Below, in pieces: positions 35,279 to 42,960 of a DNA stretch of 64,000 bases. The DNA is from Gynuella sp. (GTDB lineage: Bacteria; Pseudomonadota; Gammaproteobacteria; Pseudomonadales; Natronospirillaceae). The notes under the pieces are model-generated. The model was not told the DNA's origin. It did not search any database and saw only the letters and a list, made by a program, of their open reading frames with translations. A program made the position numbers and the translations under genes. The stretch lies in NCBI GenBank assembly GCA_028282465.1, contig JANQHX010000104.1:55975-119974 (forward strand). The letters run 5' to 3'. Positions within the stretch are counted from its first letter, which is position 1, and every line of letters begins with the position of its first letter.

Positions 35279-35605
35279 ATGGAAGTCCATATTCAGAAAT
35301 GCCAGAAATGTGGTTCCCGCAATACCAGAAACATTCTGGTACGAGACGAACAACAAAAAGTGTTTGTTCAGTGCCGAGATTGCCAATCTTTGGTCGCTAG
35401 ATATGTTCTGTCTACTGGTGGCGGTGGCTATTACCATGCAGGGAAAGGCTTCGAGAGCTTTTTAAGATCCGTAGAAAGAGAAGTTGGCTTTAGCAGTGGT
35501 AAAGAACTGCAAGATCAGTTTGAAAATCTTGGTGAAGAAGTCGATCAAGAATATGAGGATTTGAAAGATATTCTAGGTGACCGTTATGGGGATGAGCTGC
35601 CTTAG
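35279..35605 (+). CDS. zinc-ribbon protein
   Basis: 108 residues. Two CxxC pairs, CQKCG and CRDCQ, 24 residues apart, form a zinc ribbon at the N-terminus; a Gly-rich bend (STGGGGYYHAGKGF) and an acidic helical tail follow. No function known; perhaps nucleic-acid or protein binding. It follows the DASS transporter by 13 bases, and is convergent with yjfC 6 bases away. Confidence 0.7.
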   Translation: MEVHIQKCQKCGSRNTRNILVRDEQQKVFVQCRDCQSLVARYVLSTGGGGYYHAGKGFESFLRSVEREVGFSSGKELQDQFENLGEEVDQEYEDLKDILGDRYGDELP

Positions 35606-35610
35606 TTAAC

Positions 35611-36777
35611 TTAACCAAGAATAATATGAGGCAGGTACCTAGATAGATCTTGTGTGATTCGGTTTGAATCTTCTCGAATTGAAATGCCTGCCGCCTGGTC
35701 ATTAACCAGCCAAGATCCAACTAAAGTAAAGTTCTCACCAAATTTAGGAAGGGGTGAGTACTGTTGGTAGATGTAACCTTCGTTGCCATAGGGGCCATCA
35801 GACTTTTCAATAAGAAGGCCATTGTCGTGGATTTCGATATTAGCCCCTTCTCGAGCAAATATGGGTTTTTTAACCCAACTTCCTAACTTGCCAATATTTG
35901 GATCATCCTCAAAAAAAGCAGGCAATAGGTTTGGGTGATTAGGGTGCTGATGCCAGAGTATTGGAAGGATGGCTTTGTTTGAAAGAATTGATTTCCAAGG
36001 TGGTTCTATCCATTGGCTAAATGAATTTTTAATGAGAAACGAATACTCTTCCCGAAGCATAAACTCCCATGGGTATAACTTAAAAATCCACGTAATTACT
36101 TGATCGTCTAGGTCAGTAAAGCAACCATCTTCACCTTCGCCTATATCTTCAATAAACACAAACTTGGTATCTATCCCTGCTTCGTTTGCGCAATCTTCCA
36201 GATATTGCACGGTACCCCTGTCTTCGTCAGTGTCTTTGCAACATGAAAGGTGAAGAGTGTGTCCGGGTTTATTTAGCCTGAGCTCATAAAATCGGTGCAC
36301 CAGTTTTTCTTGAAGAGAGTTAAATTGATCAGACTCTCGTAAGAGTTCGCCACCATTAACCTTATCTTCTAGCCACAACCACTGCCAGAAACCTGTTTCG
36401 TAAAGGCTCGTTGGTGTATCTGCATTATTCTCCAGCAACTTTGCTGGGTTTTTCCCATCGTAAGCTAGATCTAGCCTGGAATAGAGACTTTGTTGATTCT
36501 CATTCCATGACTCACTCACCAGATCCCAATGATCTTTGGGGATTTGAAAGCGCTTGAGTAACTCTTCATCCCTGACCACTTGGTCAACAATGTCCAGACA
36601 CATTTGATGGAGTTCTTCAGTCGGTGCCTCTATATGGTCTTCGATTTGACTTAGGGAAAACTGATAGTAGGCGGTTTCATCCCAGTAAACAGAACCATGC
36701 ATTGTGTGAAACTTAAAACCAAATTCATCCGCTAAAGTTTTCCAGTTTGGTCTTGGATTAGTAGAGCATCGAAACAA
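35611..36777 (-). CDS. yjfC: glutathionylspermidine synthase-like ATP-grasp enzyme YjfC
   Basis: 388 residues. It matches the synthetase half of glutathionylspermidine synthase without the amidase domain, as E. coli YjfC/YgiC do. The C-terminal ATP-grasp features are visible: SWVKKPIFAREGANIEI and GYIYQQYSPLP. It is predicted to form an amide bond between an acid and an amine or peptide. The start is TTG, with GGGGAGG 9 bases upstream that also encodes the end of yjfM. It is the last gene of the yjf operon. The acceptor is unknown; see yjfM. Confidence 0.82.
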   Translation of the reverse strand: MFRCSTNPRPNWKTLADEFGFKFHTMHGSVYWDETAYYQFSLSQIEDHIEAPTEELHQMCLDIVDQVVRDEELLKRFQIPKDHWDLVSESWNENQQSLYSRLDLAYDGKNPAKLLENNADTPTSLYETGFWQWLWLEDKVNGGELLRESDQFNSLQEKLVHRFYELRLNKPGHTLHLSCCKDTDEDRGTVQYLEDCANEAGIDTKFVFIEDIGEGEDGCFTDLDDQVITWIFKLYPWEFMLREEYSFLIKNSFSQWIEPPWKSILSNKAILPILWHQHPNHPNLLPAFFEDDPNIGKLGSWVKKPIFAREGANIEIHDNGLLIEKSDGPYGNEGYIYQQYSPLPKFGENFTLVGSWLVNDQAAGISIREDSNRITQDLSRYLPHIILG

Positions 36778-36782
36778 AAAAC

Positions 36783-37415
36783 TTAGCCTCCCCAGCCTCC
36801 CTTGGATGAGCCCCAGCTGGATTTAGATGACCCACCCCAACTGGATTTAGCCGATACCACGGAACCAAATCCTCCTCGTGAAATCGTTCTGTTGACGGTT
36901 GGTTTAGGCTTAAAGGTATCGTTATTAATGACTACCTTGCCTGTCCGATAGTTTTTTGGATATTGGTATCCATTGCTAGATATCCAATCTCCATACATGG
37001 GTGAGCTTCGATTATAGGATGTAAAAACTGGCGAACTATAGAATCCATCTCTTGAATCCAGCGCTTTAGCAAATATGAAACCTGCCATAAGAGGGACCAC
37101 CCAATTTTGGCCTCTATGGTTATAGGGCCCGCAATTGAATGAACCGAATTCTGATTCGCAATCGCTTAAAGAGGAATACTTGGGGCCTGTTCGATAAGCT
37201 TCTTGTAATGCTTTTTGGTAAGCAGCTTCACAGGTTGAGTGGGCATCTGGGTTATCGTTTTTACAGGTTTCAACCGATTGATATACCTTAGCTTCTTTTT
37301 GATTGCTGCATGCAACCAAAGCGCTGGTAGCCACAGCTAAAGCGAGTGGTTTAACAAGATTGCCAGGGATGCTCTTACGCATCCTATTTAAATTAATTGA
37401 CTTACTACGCTTCAT
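36783..37415 (-). CDS. yjfM: DUF1190 lipoprotein YjfM-like
   Basis: 210 residues. A long basic N-region precedes a hydrophobic segment and lipobox LVAC, lipid C36. The core fits DUF1190 (YgiB/YjfM): several cysteines in QSVETCKNDNPDAHSTC and SDCESEFGSFNCGP. The C-terminal 35 residues are Gly/Ser/Trp-rich, with SSWG repeated, ending KGGWGG. The gene ends with the ribosome site of yjfC. DUF1190 genes are regularly beside YjfC-type ATP-grasp genes. Confidence 0.75.
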   Translation of the reverse strand: MKRSKSINLNRMRKSIPGNLVKPLALAVATSALVACSNQKEAKVYQSVETCKNDNPDAHSTCEAAYQKALQEAYRTGPKYSSLSDCESEFGSFNCGPYNHRGQNWVVPLMAGFIFAKALDSRDGFYSSPVFTSYNRSSPMYGDWISSNGYQYPKNYRTGKVVINNDTFKPKPTVNRTISRGGFGSVVSAKSSWGGSSKSSWGSSKGGWGG

Positions 37416-37433
37416 AGTTAACCCCCGCTGCTT

Positions 37434-37850
37434 TTAATAGGTCATACATGCAGAATTTAACAGGCCCACTGCAATTGAAACTCCGCCTAATACGATCCCA
37501 GCTGAGAGTTCGTTATCATTGATGCGCTGGACTAACTTGGGCATAAAAATAAACCTTACTATGAGGAACGCCAATGTTTGGGCGACTAAAGCTACTGCTC
37601 CCCAAATAACAAAGTCTAAAAGATATTGTGAGTTTATGATTGCCCCTGAAAGTGCAATAGCAAAGCCGATCACCGCACCTATGAAACCTGTTGCTGCTGC
37701 GGTGTTTTGTTCTTCTTTAACCAGTTTCCATTCATCATGCGGTGTAATGAGCGCATAAATGAATTTAAAAAGGAGCAATAGGCCAATACTGATTGCAAAG
37801 TAAAGAGCAAAATTCCCTAAACCTAATAAGGTTGTTTGTATAATTCCCAT
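37434..37850 (-). CDS. yjfL: DUF350 membrane protein YjfL
   Basis: 138 residues with four hydrophobic helices, the layout of the DUF350 family (E. coli YjfL), with the ATGFIGAVIGFAIALSGA segment typical of it. It probably sits in the inner membrane; no transport activity is established. It is 18 bases upstream of yjfM. Confidence 0.8.
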   Translation of the reverse strand: MGIIQTTLLGLGNFALYFAISIGLLLLFKFIYALITPHDEWKLVKEEQNTAAATGFIGAVIGFAIALSGAIINSQYLLDFVIWGAVALVAQTLAFLIVRFIFMPKLVQRINDNELSAGIVLGGVSIAVGLLNSACMTY

Positions 37851-37865
37851 GTATAAGTCCTTTAA

Positions 37866-38513
37866 TTAACCAATAATATTTAGGTCCGATGGTTGGAGAT
37901 CGAATCCGGTACTCACAACTTTTACGCGATCAAGGTTGCCATTCATTAGTTTCTCTTCGCCGGCAATAGTTAAAAACTCATGTTTCCCAGAGTTGAGTTC
38001 GCGCTCATATAGCATGACAAATTGATCGGTTTGGCTTTTACTGCTTGTATTCGTATAGGTTGTTTCGGTTATCGCAATAGGTGGTGAGTCAGTGGAGGTG
38101 GTTCCCCAGACACGGTGAAACTCATGACCTTCAAGCCTAGTGGTGGGCTGGCTGATTCCTGAGTTTAGAAACTGGTTCCATTCGGTTTCGTTAGCGATAG
38201 CTGAGGTTGAATAGAAATACCAAAGTTTAACGTCTGAAATATTTGATTCACTAATTCCACCATCCAACAGAATTTGAATAAATCCATCGTCATCCGTGTA
38301 GTATCTTAAAACAGAGCTGTTTTCATCAAGCTGAACGAATCCCACAGCTTGAATAAACTGTGTAGACGCGGCTCCCTCAATTATTAATTCAGGTTGCACC
38401 AGCTTCAACATGAGAGCATCTAGCTCAAATGCTCCGCCTAGTCTAAGACCGATGAGTTCAGGCACATCTACTTCTGATGATGGCTGTTTGTTATTGAACC
38501 ATTTTTTAAACAC
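37866..38513 (-). CDS. yjfK: DUF2491 protein YjfK
   Basis: 215 residues, soluble, no signal. The sequence fits DUF2491 (YjfK): ELIGLRLGGAFELDALML near the start, FIQILLDGG and RVWGTTSTDSPP in the middle. Function unknown. Its start overlaps the K+ channel gene by 8 bases and yjfL follows by 15 bases. Confidence 0.75.
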   Translation of the reverse strand: MFKKWFNNKQPSSEVDVPELIGLRLGGAFELDALMLKLVQPELIIEGAASTQFIQAVGFVQLDENSSVLRYYTDDDGFIQILLDGGISESNISDVKLWYFYSTSAIANETEWNQFLNSGISQPTTRLEGHEFHRVWGTTSTDSPPIAITETTYTNTSSKSQTDQFVMLYERELNSGKHEFLTIAGEEKLMNGNLDRVKVVSTGFDLQPSDLNIIG

Positions 38514-39552
38514 TAAAACTTTTCCAGTTGATGTTGTTTATGCGTTCATCAGCAATATAAAACAGGGATGTTCCATTTGTGATGGTGTGTTCCAGTGCCG
38601 GATTAATCATGATGTCTTTCAGGTTTCCATTCGATACTGCAATCAAAGTGGCACCATACTTTTCTTTCATAACTTGAAATACTGATCCGACTTTCAGTTC
38701 TTCGCCACCGCTGTAGGTTATCGAGTATTGAGTCATACCATCGCTAACATTTAACAACTGATGGTGTAACGCGCTAGAACCAGGATCAACCGCAGATTTC
38801 GCTATCATTTCAACCGCAACTGACGGCATACACTCAACATTCGGACAGTGCGCTTTTAGTAGATTTCCCAGTTTGGGATCTTTGAAGTAAGCAATGATAT
38901 GAGCGTCAGGATTAATGTCAGCACAGTAAAGCGATGAGGTCATGGTTAGGTCATCATCAGGGTTGTCAATTATGATGATGCTCGACTCAGTTAACGATGC
39001 TCTTATAGAAAGATCATCATCCGTATAACTATTAACCCTAATGAAACTAATTTGATCCGGTAGTGGATTCTCAATAGATTCCCGAACACAAAGTACAATT
39101 TTTCTTTGTACTGTTTCGTATTCCATTTCTCTTAGGAGCAGTTTTATCAGTTGAATGGTTCGAGTGCTATTCCAACCAAGCATGATAATATGGTCACTGT
39201 AATTGAATGAAGACAAACCTATAACCTTTTTACGCCAGTGGTAAGAAAAGAAAGCGGCAACCCTACCTATAACCAGTCCAAACAACCCCAACCCAAATGG
39301 GATTATGAAAAAGGACGTAAACATTTTACCTAAGAAGGTTTCTGGTGAGAGGTCACCATATCCAACGGTAGAAGTGGTGACTACTAACCAATATAAAAAA
39401 TCTTTGTGGTTAATAAGCGCGGTTTCACCAGATAGATAAAGTAACAGCCAACAGATTACCGCATATGCAAAAATGGCAAACAATATCGTCTGCCATTTTA
39501 ATTCTAGGAAGTGCTTGATTAAAGCACTTCTCAGTTTAACGATTAGAAGCAT
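38506..39552 (-). CDS. two-segment potassium channel with RCK-like domain
   Basis: 348 residues. Two membrane helices flank a pore with the potassium filter TVGYGD at 62-67. The cytoplasmic part from about 110 is a TrkA-N/RCK-like regulatory domain: HIIMLGWNSTRTIQLI, a Rossmann-like start. It should be an inner-membrane potassium channel gated by a ligand. It lies between yjfJ (6 bases) and yjfK (8-base overlap), an insertion compared with E. coli yjfIJKLMC. Confidence 0.85.
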   Translation of the reverse strand: MLLIVKLRSALIKHFLELKWQTILFAIFAYAVICWLLLYLSGETALINHKDFLYWLVVTTSTVGYGDLSPETFLGKMFTSFFIIPFGLGLFGLVIGRVAAFFSYHWRKKVIGLSSFNYSDHIIMLGWNSTRTIQLIKLLLREMEYETVQRKIVLCVRESIENPLPDQISFIRVNSYTDDDLSIRASLTESSIIIIDNPDDDLTMTSSLYCADINPDAHIIAYFKDPKLGNLLKAHCPNVECMPSVAVEMIAKSAVDPGSSALHHQLLNVSDGMTQYSITYSGGEELKVGSVFQVMKEKYGATLIAVSNGNLKDIMINPALEHTITNGTSLFYIADERINNINWKSFSV

Positions 39553-39558
39553 ATGAAA

Positions 39559-40245
39559 CTATGACTTTCCTAAAATTCTTTCCAACTCTTCGCTAGCGGA
39601 ACTATTGGTGCCACTGATGCCAGCTTCTTGTAGTCTCTTCTCAAGAGAATCACCTGATTCATCTTCTGCTAGCTCTGCGGCCGCCTCGAATTGCGCTTGG
39701 CGCTCCTGCTGTTTTTGTTGTATCCGAGCCAATGATTCTGATGCGGTTTTCATTTTGCTATTGGCACCTGATGCTTTCGCGGATATAGAAGCCTGAGCCT
39801 TCTGTACGGATTCGGTCGCCTTTACTATATCCACCTGTTGTTGAAGCTTTTTTAAATTGGTTTTAGCTTTGGCAATATTAGCCTTTAAGGTTTGCTCTGA
39901 CTGAACAAACTGATCCTTAAAGCTTTGTTCCGATTGTTCCTCAGCTCTTAAATCCGCCACTTTTTGTGCACAATCCAGAGCTAATTGTGTATCCCCTTTG
40001 CTATTCGCGTCTAGGGCATATTTTTCATAATCTGCGATTGATGATTTCAATGAAGAAAGCTTACTTTCAGATAGTTTTCTCTTAGCCATTATTTTTGTAA
40101 GCGCTTCATCAGACTTTCTTAATTCTTCTTTCGCTTCTCTAATTTCCTGATCAAGAATTCGAAGGGCCTGGGTATCCACAATTGCTTCTGCGGCTTCATT
40201 GGCACCACCTTTTACAGCAGTAAATAGTTTTTTCCATACACTCAT
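39559..40245 (-). CDS. yjfJ: PspA/IM30-family protein YjfJ
   Basis: 228 residues, nearly all coiled coil, with an N-terminal amphipathic helix (MSVWKKLFTAVKGG) as in PspA/Vipp1. The LRILDQEIREAKEEL segment and the heptads match YjfJ. Such proteins bind and stabilise membranes under stress. It is the second gene of the yjf operon, 15 bases after yjfI. Confidence 0.82.
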   Translation of the reverse strand: MSVWKKLFTAVKGGANEAAEAIVDTQALRILDQEIREAKEELRKSDEALTKIMAKRKLSESKLSSLKSSIADYEKYALDANSKGDTQLALDCAQKVADLRAEEQSEQSFKDQFVQSEQTLKANIAKAKTNLKKLQQQVDIVKATESVQKAQASISAKASGANSKMKTASESLARIQQKQQERQAQFEAAAELAEDESGDSLEKRLQEAGISGTNSSASEELERILGKS

Positions 40246-40260
40246 GTTATTACTCCTGTA

Positions 40261-40650
40261 TTAGTTTATGAATTCGTCATATGCGTCTAAGAATTCAGCA
40301 ACATTATCAAACAGCGTTGAGATTTCTGTCAGTATGCTCTCTTCTTTTGATTGAGCTGACAGAGCACCGAAAGCAACATAGAAATCTTGATTGTTGAAGC
40401 TAGAAATTGCGATCGTGCTCAACGGGAACAATTGATGTGTTCTTAAAATCTTTTCATTTAATAAATTCGTGTCGGTTACTTGTGCTTTGTCGAATAGCAC
40501 AGTTTCAACCACAATTTGTTCGCCACTCACGGCAAGGATGGCATCGAGACCATCTTCATTCGTGATGCATAAACAGTCATCTTCTGCTTGCACTGCCCAA
40601 TTAACCTGCTGTTGAAACAGCGCTTCCAGTTGTTTCAAATCCCAATTCAT
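40261..40650 (-). CDS. yjfI: DUF2170 protein YjfI
   Basis: 129 residues from ATG 40650, with AAGGAG 7 bases upstream; a longer 13-codon extension is less likely because it would include this site. It fits DUF2170 (YjfI), a small soluble protein of unknown function that always leads the yjf operon. Its first 50 residues read WDLKQLEALFQQQVNW and CLCITNEDGLDAILAVSG. Confidence 0.75.
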   Translation of the reverse strand: MNWDLKQLEALFQQQVNWAVQAEDDCLCITNEDGLDAILAVSGEQIVVETVLFDKAQVTDTNLLNEKILRTHQLFPLSTIAISSFNNQDFYVAFGALSAQSKEESILTEISTLFDNVAEFLDAYDEFIN

Positions 40651-40797
40651 TTTTAGCTCCTTTGGTGATGCCTTATTGAACATAAGCATGGCCTCAGTTC
40701 ACCATAATCCATGAAGGCTTGTAAAGAAAAAATTGTGATTTAGGTAATATATAATGTATAAATGAATACTATATTTTACGAAAAAGGTGCTTTCTGT

Positions 40798-41055
40798 ATG
40801 AAAAGCAACCAGTGGCGGGATCTGGTAGGTCGGCTAATAAAATCAGAAATGCATAGGAAAAAACTGCGTTATGAAGATATTAGTCAACTACTGGCTGAAA
40901 AGGGTATATACCAGACAGCAGCTAACCTAAGAAATAAGATTAATAGAGGGATATTAGGCGCCGATCTGTTAATACAGCTAATTTATGTGATGGATATTCA
41001 AGAGCTTTCCAAAAGCACTCTTCAGAGCTTAGTGGATGAAATAGATGGGGATTAA
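40798..41055 (+). CDS. small helix-turn-helix-like protein, DUF6471 type
   Basis: 85 residues from ATG 40798, with AAAAGGTG 7 bases upstream. The sequence WRDLVGRLIKSEMHRKKLRYEDISQLLAEKG, then TAANLRNKINRGILGADLLIQLI matches the DUF6471 pattern, an HTH-like small protein of unknown role. It is divergent from yjfI and its stop overlaps the convergent XRE gene by 4 bases. Confidence 0.65.
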   Translation: MKSNQWRDLVGRLIKSEMHRKKLRYEDISQLLAEKGIYQTAANLRNKINRGILGADLLIQLIYVMDIQELSKSTLQSLVDEIDGD

Positions 41056-41462
41056 GCATTGCTTTTGGTGGTGTTCTGATTCACCTGTTGAGTAATGTTT
41101 GATGAAACAAACCCGGCATTAAAACTAGTGAGCTCTAAATGTTTGTAGATTTCTAAAAATTGTCTTAAAAATTTCTCGTCTTCTTCGGTCAATGAGTTTT
41201 TAGAAATCTGAAGTTCTTTGGTTAATTCCATTGCACCGATAAATAAATCTTCATTCAGTGGTCGACCTTGACCACTTGCTAACCAATTTAGCGAACAGCC
41301 TGTTCTGTTGGCAATTTGCTGCGCTCTGCTTAAGCTTGGGTCGCTGCCTTTTAAATACTTTCTGATTAAACTTTCGCTTAAACCGACGTGCCTAGCAAAT
41401 GCGCTGACGGTTTTATCGCCAATAATCATACGCAGACGAGTTTGGAAATTTGATTCAGACAA
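41052..41462 (-). CDS. XRE-family helix-turn-helix protein
   Basis: 136 residues. The N-terminal part is an XRE/Cro-type HTH: RLRMIIGDKTVSAFARHVGLSESLIRKYLKG, DPSLSRAQQIANRTGCSLNWLASG. A helical tail rich in Asn/Thr follows. It is likely a repressor, possibly of phage or plasmid origin, but no integrase is nearby. It is convergent with DUF6471 and 33 bases upstream of plsC. Confidence 0.78.
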   Translation of the reverse strand: MSESNFQTRLRMIIGDKTVSAFARHVGLSESLIRKYLKGSDPSLSRAQQIANRTGCSLNWLASGQGRPLNEDLFIGAMELTKELQISKNSLTEEDEKFLRQFLEIYKHLELTSFNAGFVSSNITQQVNQNTTKSNA

Positions 41463-41495
41463 AGGTTCAGACTCGGAAAATATTTATGTTCTAGG

Positions 41496-42278
41496 TTAGC
41501 CTTTAGGTAGGGTTTTTTGTAGTTCAGTTTGAATTGTTTTTTTCACCTGATCCATGGCTTCTTCAGGGCTCATATCTCCAACGTAAACAGGCGGGTGTAT
41601 GGTGACGGTGACTGTGCCTGGATGTCTTAGAAATTTCTTATTTAACCAAAGCAAGCCGGAGTCTTGTGAAACTGGAATCATAGGCATTTCAGATTCACGA
41701 GCTAACAAAGCGCCACCCTTGTTAAATTTACCCAATTCTGTCGGGGGCTTTCGAGTGCCTTCTGGGAAGATTAAAACATAGACACCTTTATTCAGCATTC
41801 TTTTGCCTTGCTCTAATACTTGGTTCATTGCTCCACGACGATCGTCTCGATCAATGGCTATGGGTTCAATTAATCTCAAGCCCCAACCGAAAAAAGGAAT
41901 GCTCAGCAGTTGTTTTTTAATCACCTGGGTTTGTGGCGAAAAAAGTGTTTGTAGAAAATACGTTTCCCAAGAACTTTGATGGTTACTAACCACTATGCCG
42001 ACCTCAGGTATGTTTTCTCGTCCGATGACGTTATAGCGGATACCGAGAATCCAGCGACAGAAAAAAATGGTGACTTTGGCCCAGAATTGAACCACAAATG
42101 CGAAACGCCATTTGGAAGGAAGTAGCCATGCTATGGCTAAACTAAAAAGTGCCCAAAAGATGGTGAATGGAGCGTGAAAACAAAACAAAAAAACTGCCGA
42201 TCTTATAGCTGTGATGGCAATATAAAACGGATTACCCATAGGATTATTGTGTCGAAACTTTATTGAGTGCTGTGACAT
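41496..42278 (-). CDS. plsC: 1-acylglycerol-3-phosphate acyltransferase
   Basis: 260 residues. The acyltransferase block NHQSSWE is an HX4E variant of the usual HX4D, and FPEGTRKP gives the second motif. N-terminal membrane segments place it at the inner membrane, where it makes phosphatidic acid. It follows gmhB by 15 bases, the common order gmhB-plsC. A PlsC-like paralogue is also possible because of the Asp-to-Glu change. Confidence 0.78.
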   Translation of the reverse strand: MSQHSIKFRHNNPMGNPFYIAITAIRSAVFLFCFHAPFTIFWALFSLAIAWLLPSKWRFAFVVQFWAKVTIFFCRWILGIRYNVIGRENIPEVGIVVSNHQSSWETYFLQTLFSPQTQVIKKQLLSIPFFGWGLRLIEPIAIDRDDRRGAMNQVLEQGKRMLNKGVYVLIFPEGTRKPPTELGKFNKGGALLARESEMPMIPVSQDSGLLWLNKKFLRHPGTVTVTIHPPVYVGDMSPEEAMDQVKKTIQTELQKTLPKG

Positions 42279-42293
42279 CCCTGAATCTCTTAT

Positions 42294-42839
42294 TTAAATA
42301 TCCAGCAGTATCCTTTCACTGGCATGTTTCAAATTTTTGCTAAGGGTAACGTTTTTTAGATCTGAAGCGTGATTCTTCAAAGTCATTTCACCTTTTCCGG
42401 TTTTAACCAGAATCGGTTGACACCCGGCATTGAGTCCACATTGTATGTCTGCCCATTTGTCCCCCACAAACCAACCACCTCGGGCAGAAAGTCCTGTAAC
42501 TTTTTCGATTTCCTCCACCATACCGATTTTTGGTTTGCGGCAATTGCAATTATCTTTAGGTCCATGGGGGCAAAAAGCGATGTGAGCAATGGTGCCTCCA
42601 GCTTGTTTTACAAGGTTTAAAAACTTTTGATGCATAGCTTCCAAGGTAGCTACATCGTAATAGCCGCGAGCAATGCCTGACTGATTGGTAGCGACGGCTA
42701 CAATGAATCCGGCTTGATTCAGAGTAGCAATGGCTTCAATAGAGCCGGGAATGGGAATCCATTCTTCTGGGGATTTGATGTAGTTGTCGGAGTCTTCGTT
42801 GATTACGCCGTCGCGGTCGAGGATGACTAATTTGTTCAA
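42294..42839 (-). CDS. gmhB: D-glycero-beta-D-manno-heptose 1,7-bisphosphate 7-phosphatase
   Basis: 181 residues. The HAD motifs are intact: LDRDGVIN with catalytic aspartates, VATNQSGIARG, and GDKWADIQ. The zinc-binding insert CPHGPKDNCNCRKP is typical of GmhB. It acts in ADP-heptose synthesis for lipopolysaccharide core. In many gammaproteobacteria gmhB follows glyS; here the Nit1C region separates them. Confidence 0.92.
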   Translation of the reverse strand: MNKLVILDRDGVINEDSDNYIKSPEEWIPIPGSIEAIATLNQAGFIVAVATNQSGIARGYYDVATLEAMHQKFLNLVKQAGGTIAHIAFCPHGPKDNCNCRKPKIGMVEEIEKVTGLSARGGWFVGDKWADIQCGLNAGCQPILVKTGKGEMTLKNHASDLKNVTLSKNLKHASERILLDI

Positions 42840-42925
42840 GGTGATTGAGTGCCCAATGCCGTAAAAAGAAAGTTAAAGCGTAAACCCGGCGCAAGGGTAA
42901 ATCAGAGCTTTAAGAAATGCATCCC

Positions 42926-42960
42926 TAGGGCCTGTTAACAATTAGTGTTAGCCGGCCCTA
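42926..42960 (-). terminator. inverted repeat at the end of the MocR gene
   Basis: TAGGGCC (42926-42932) and GGCCCTA (42954-42960) form a 7-bp stem with an inner TAACA/TGTTA pair, overlapping the MocR stop. No clear T-run follows, so a terminator role is likely but not certain. Confidence 0.45.

Noticed and set aside
36783..36900. SSWG repeats as a nucleotide-level repeat or recombination hotspot.
   Set aside because: The repetition is at protein level, with limited DNA identity; no longer direct repeats found.
41052..41462. Prophage or plasmid region around the XRE gene.
   Set aside because: No integrase, terminase, replication or attachment-like repeats nearby.
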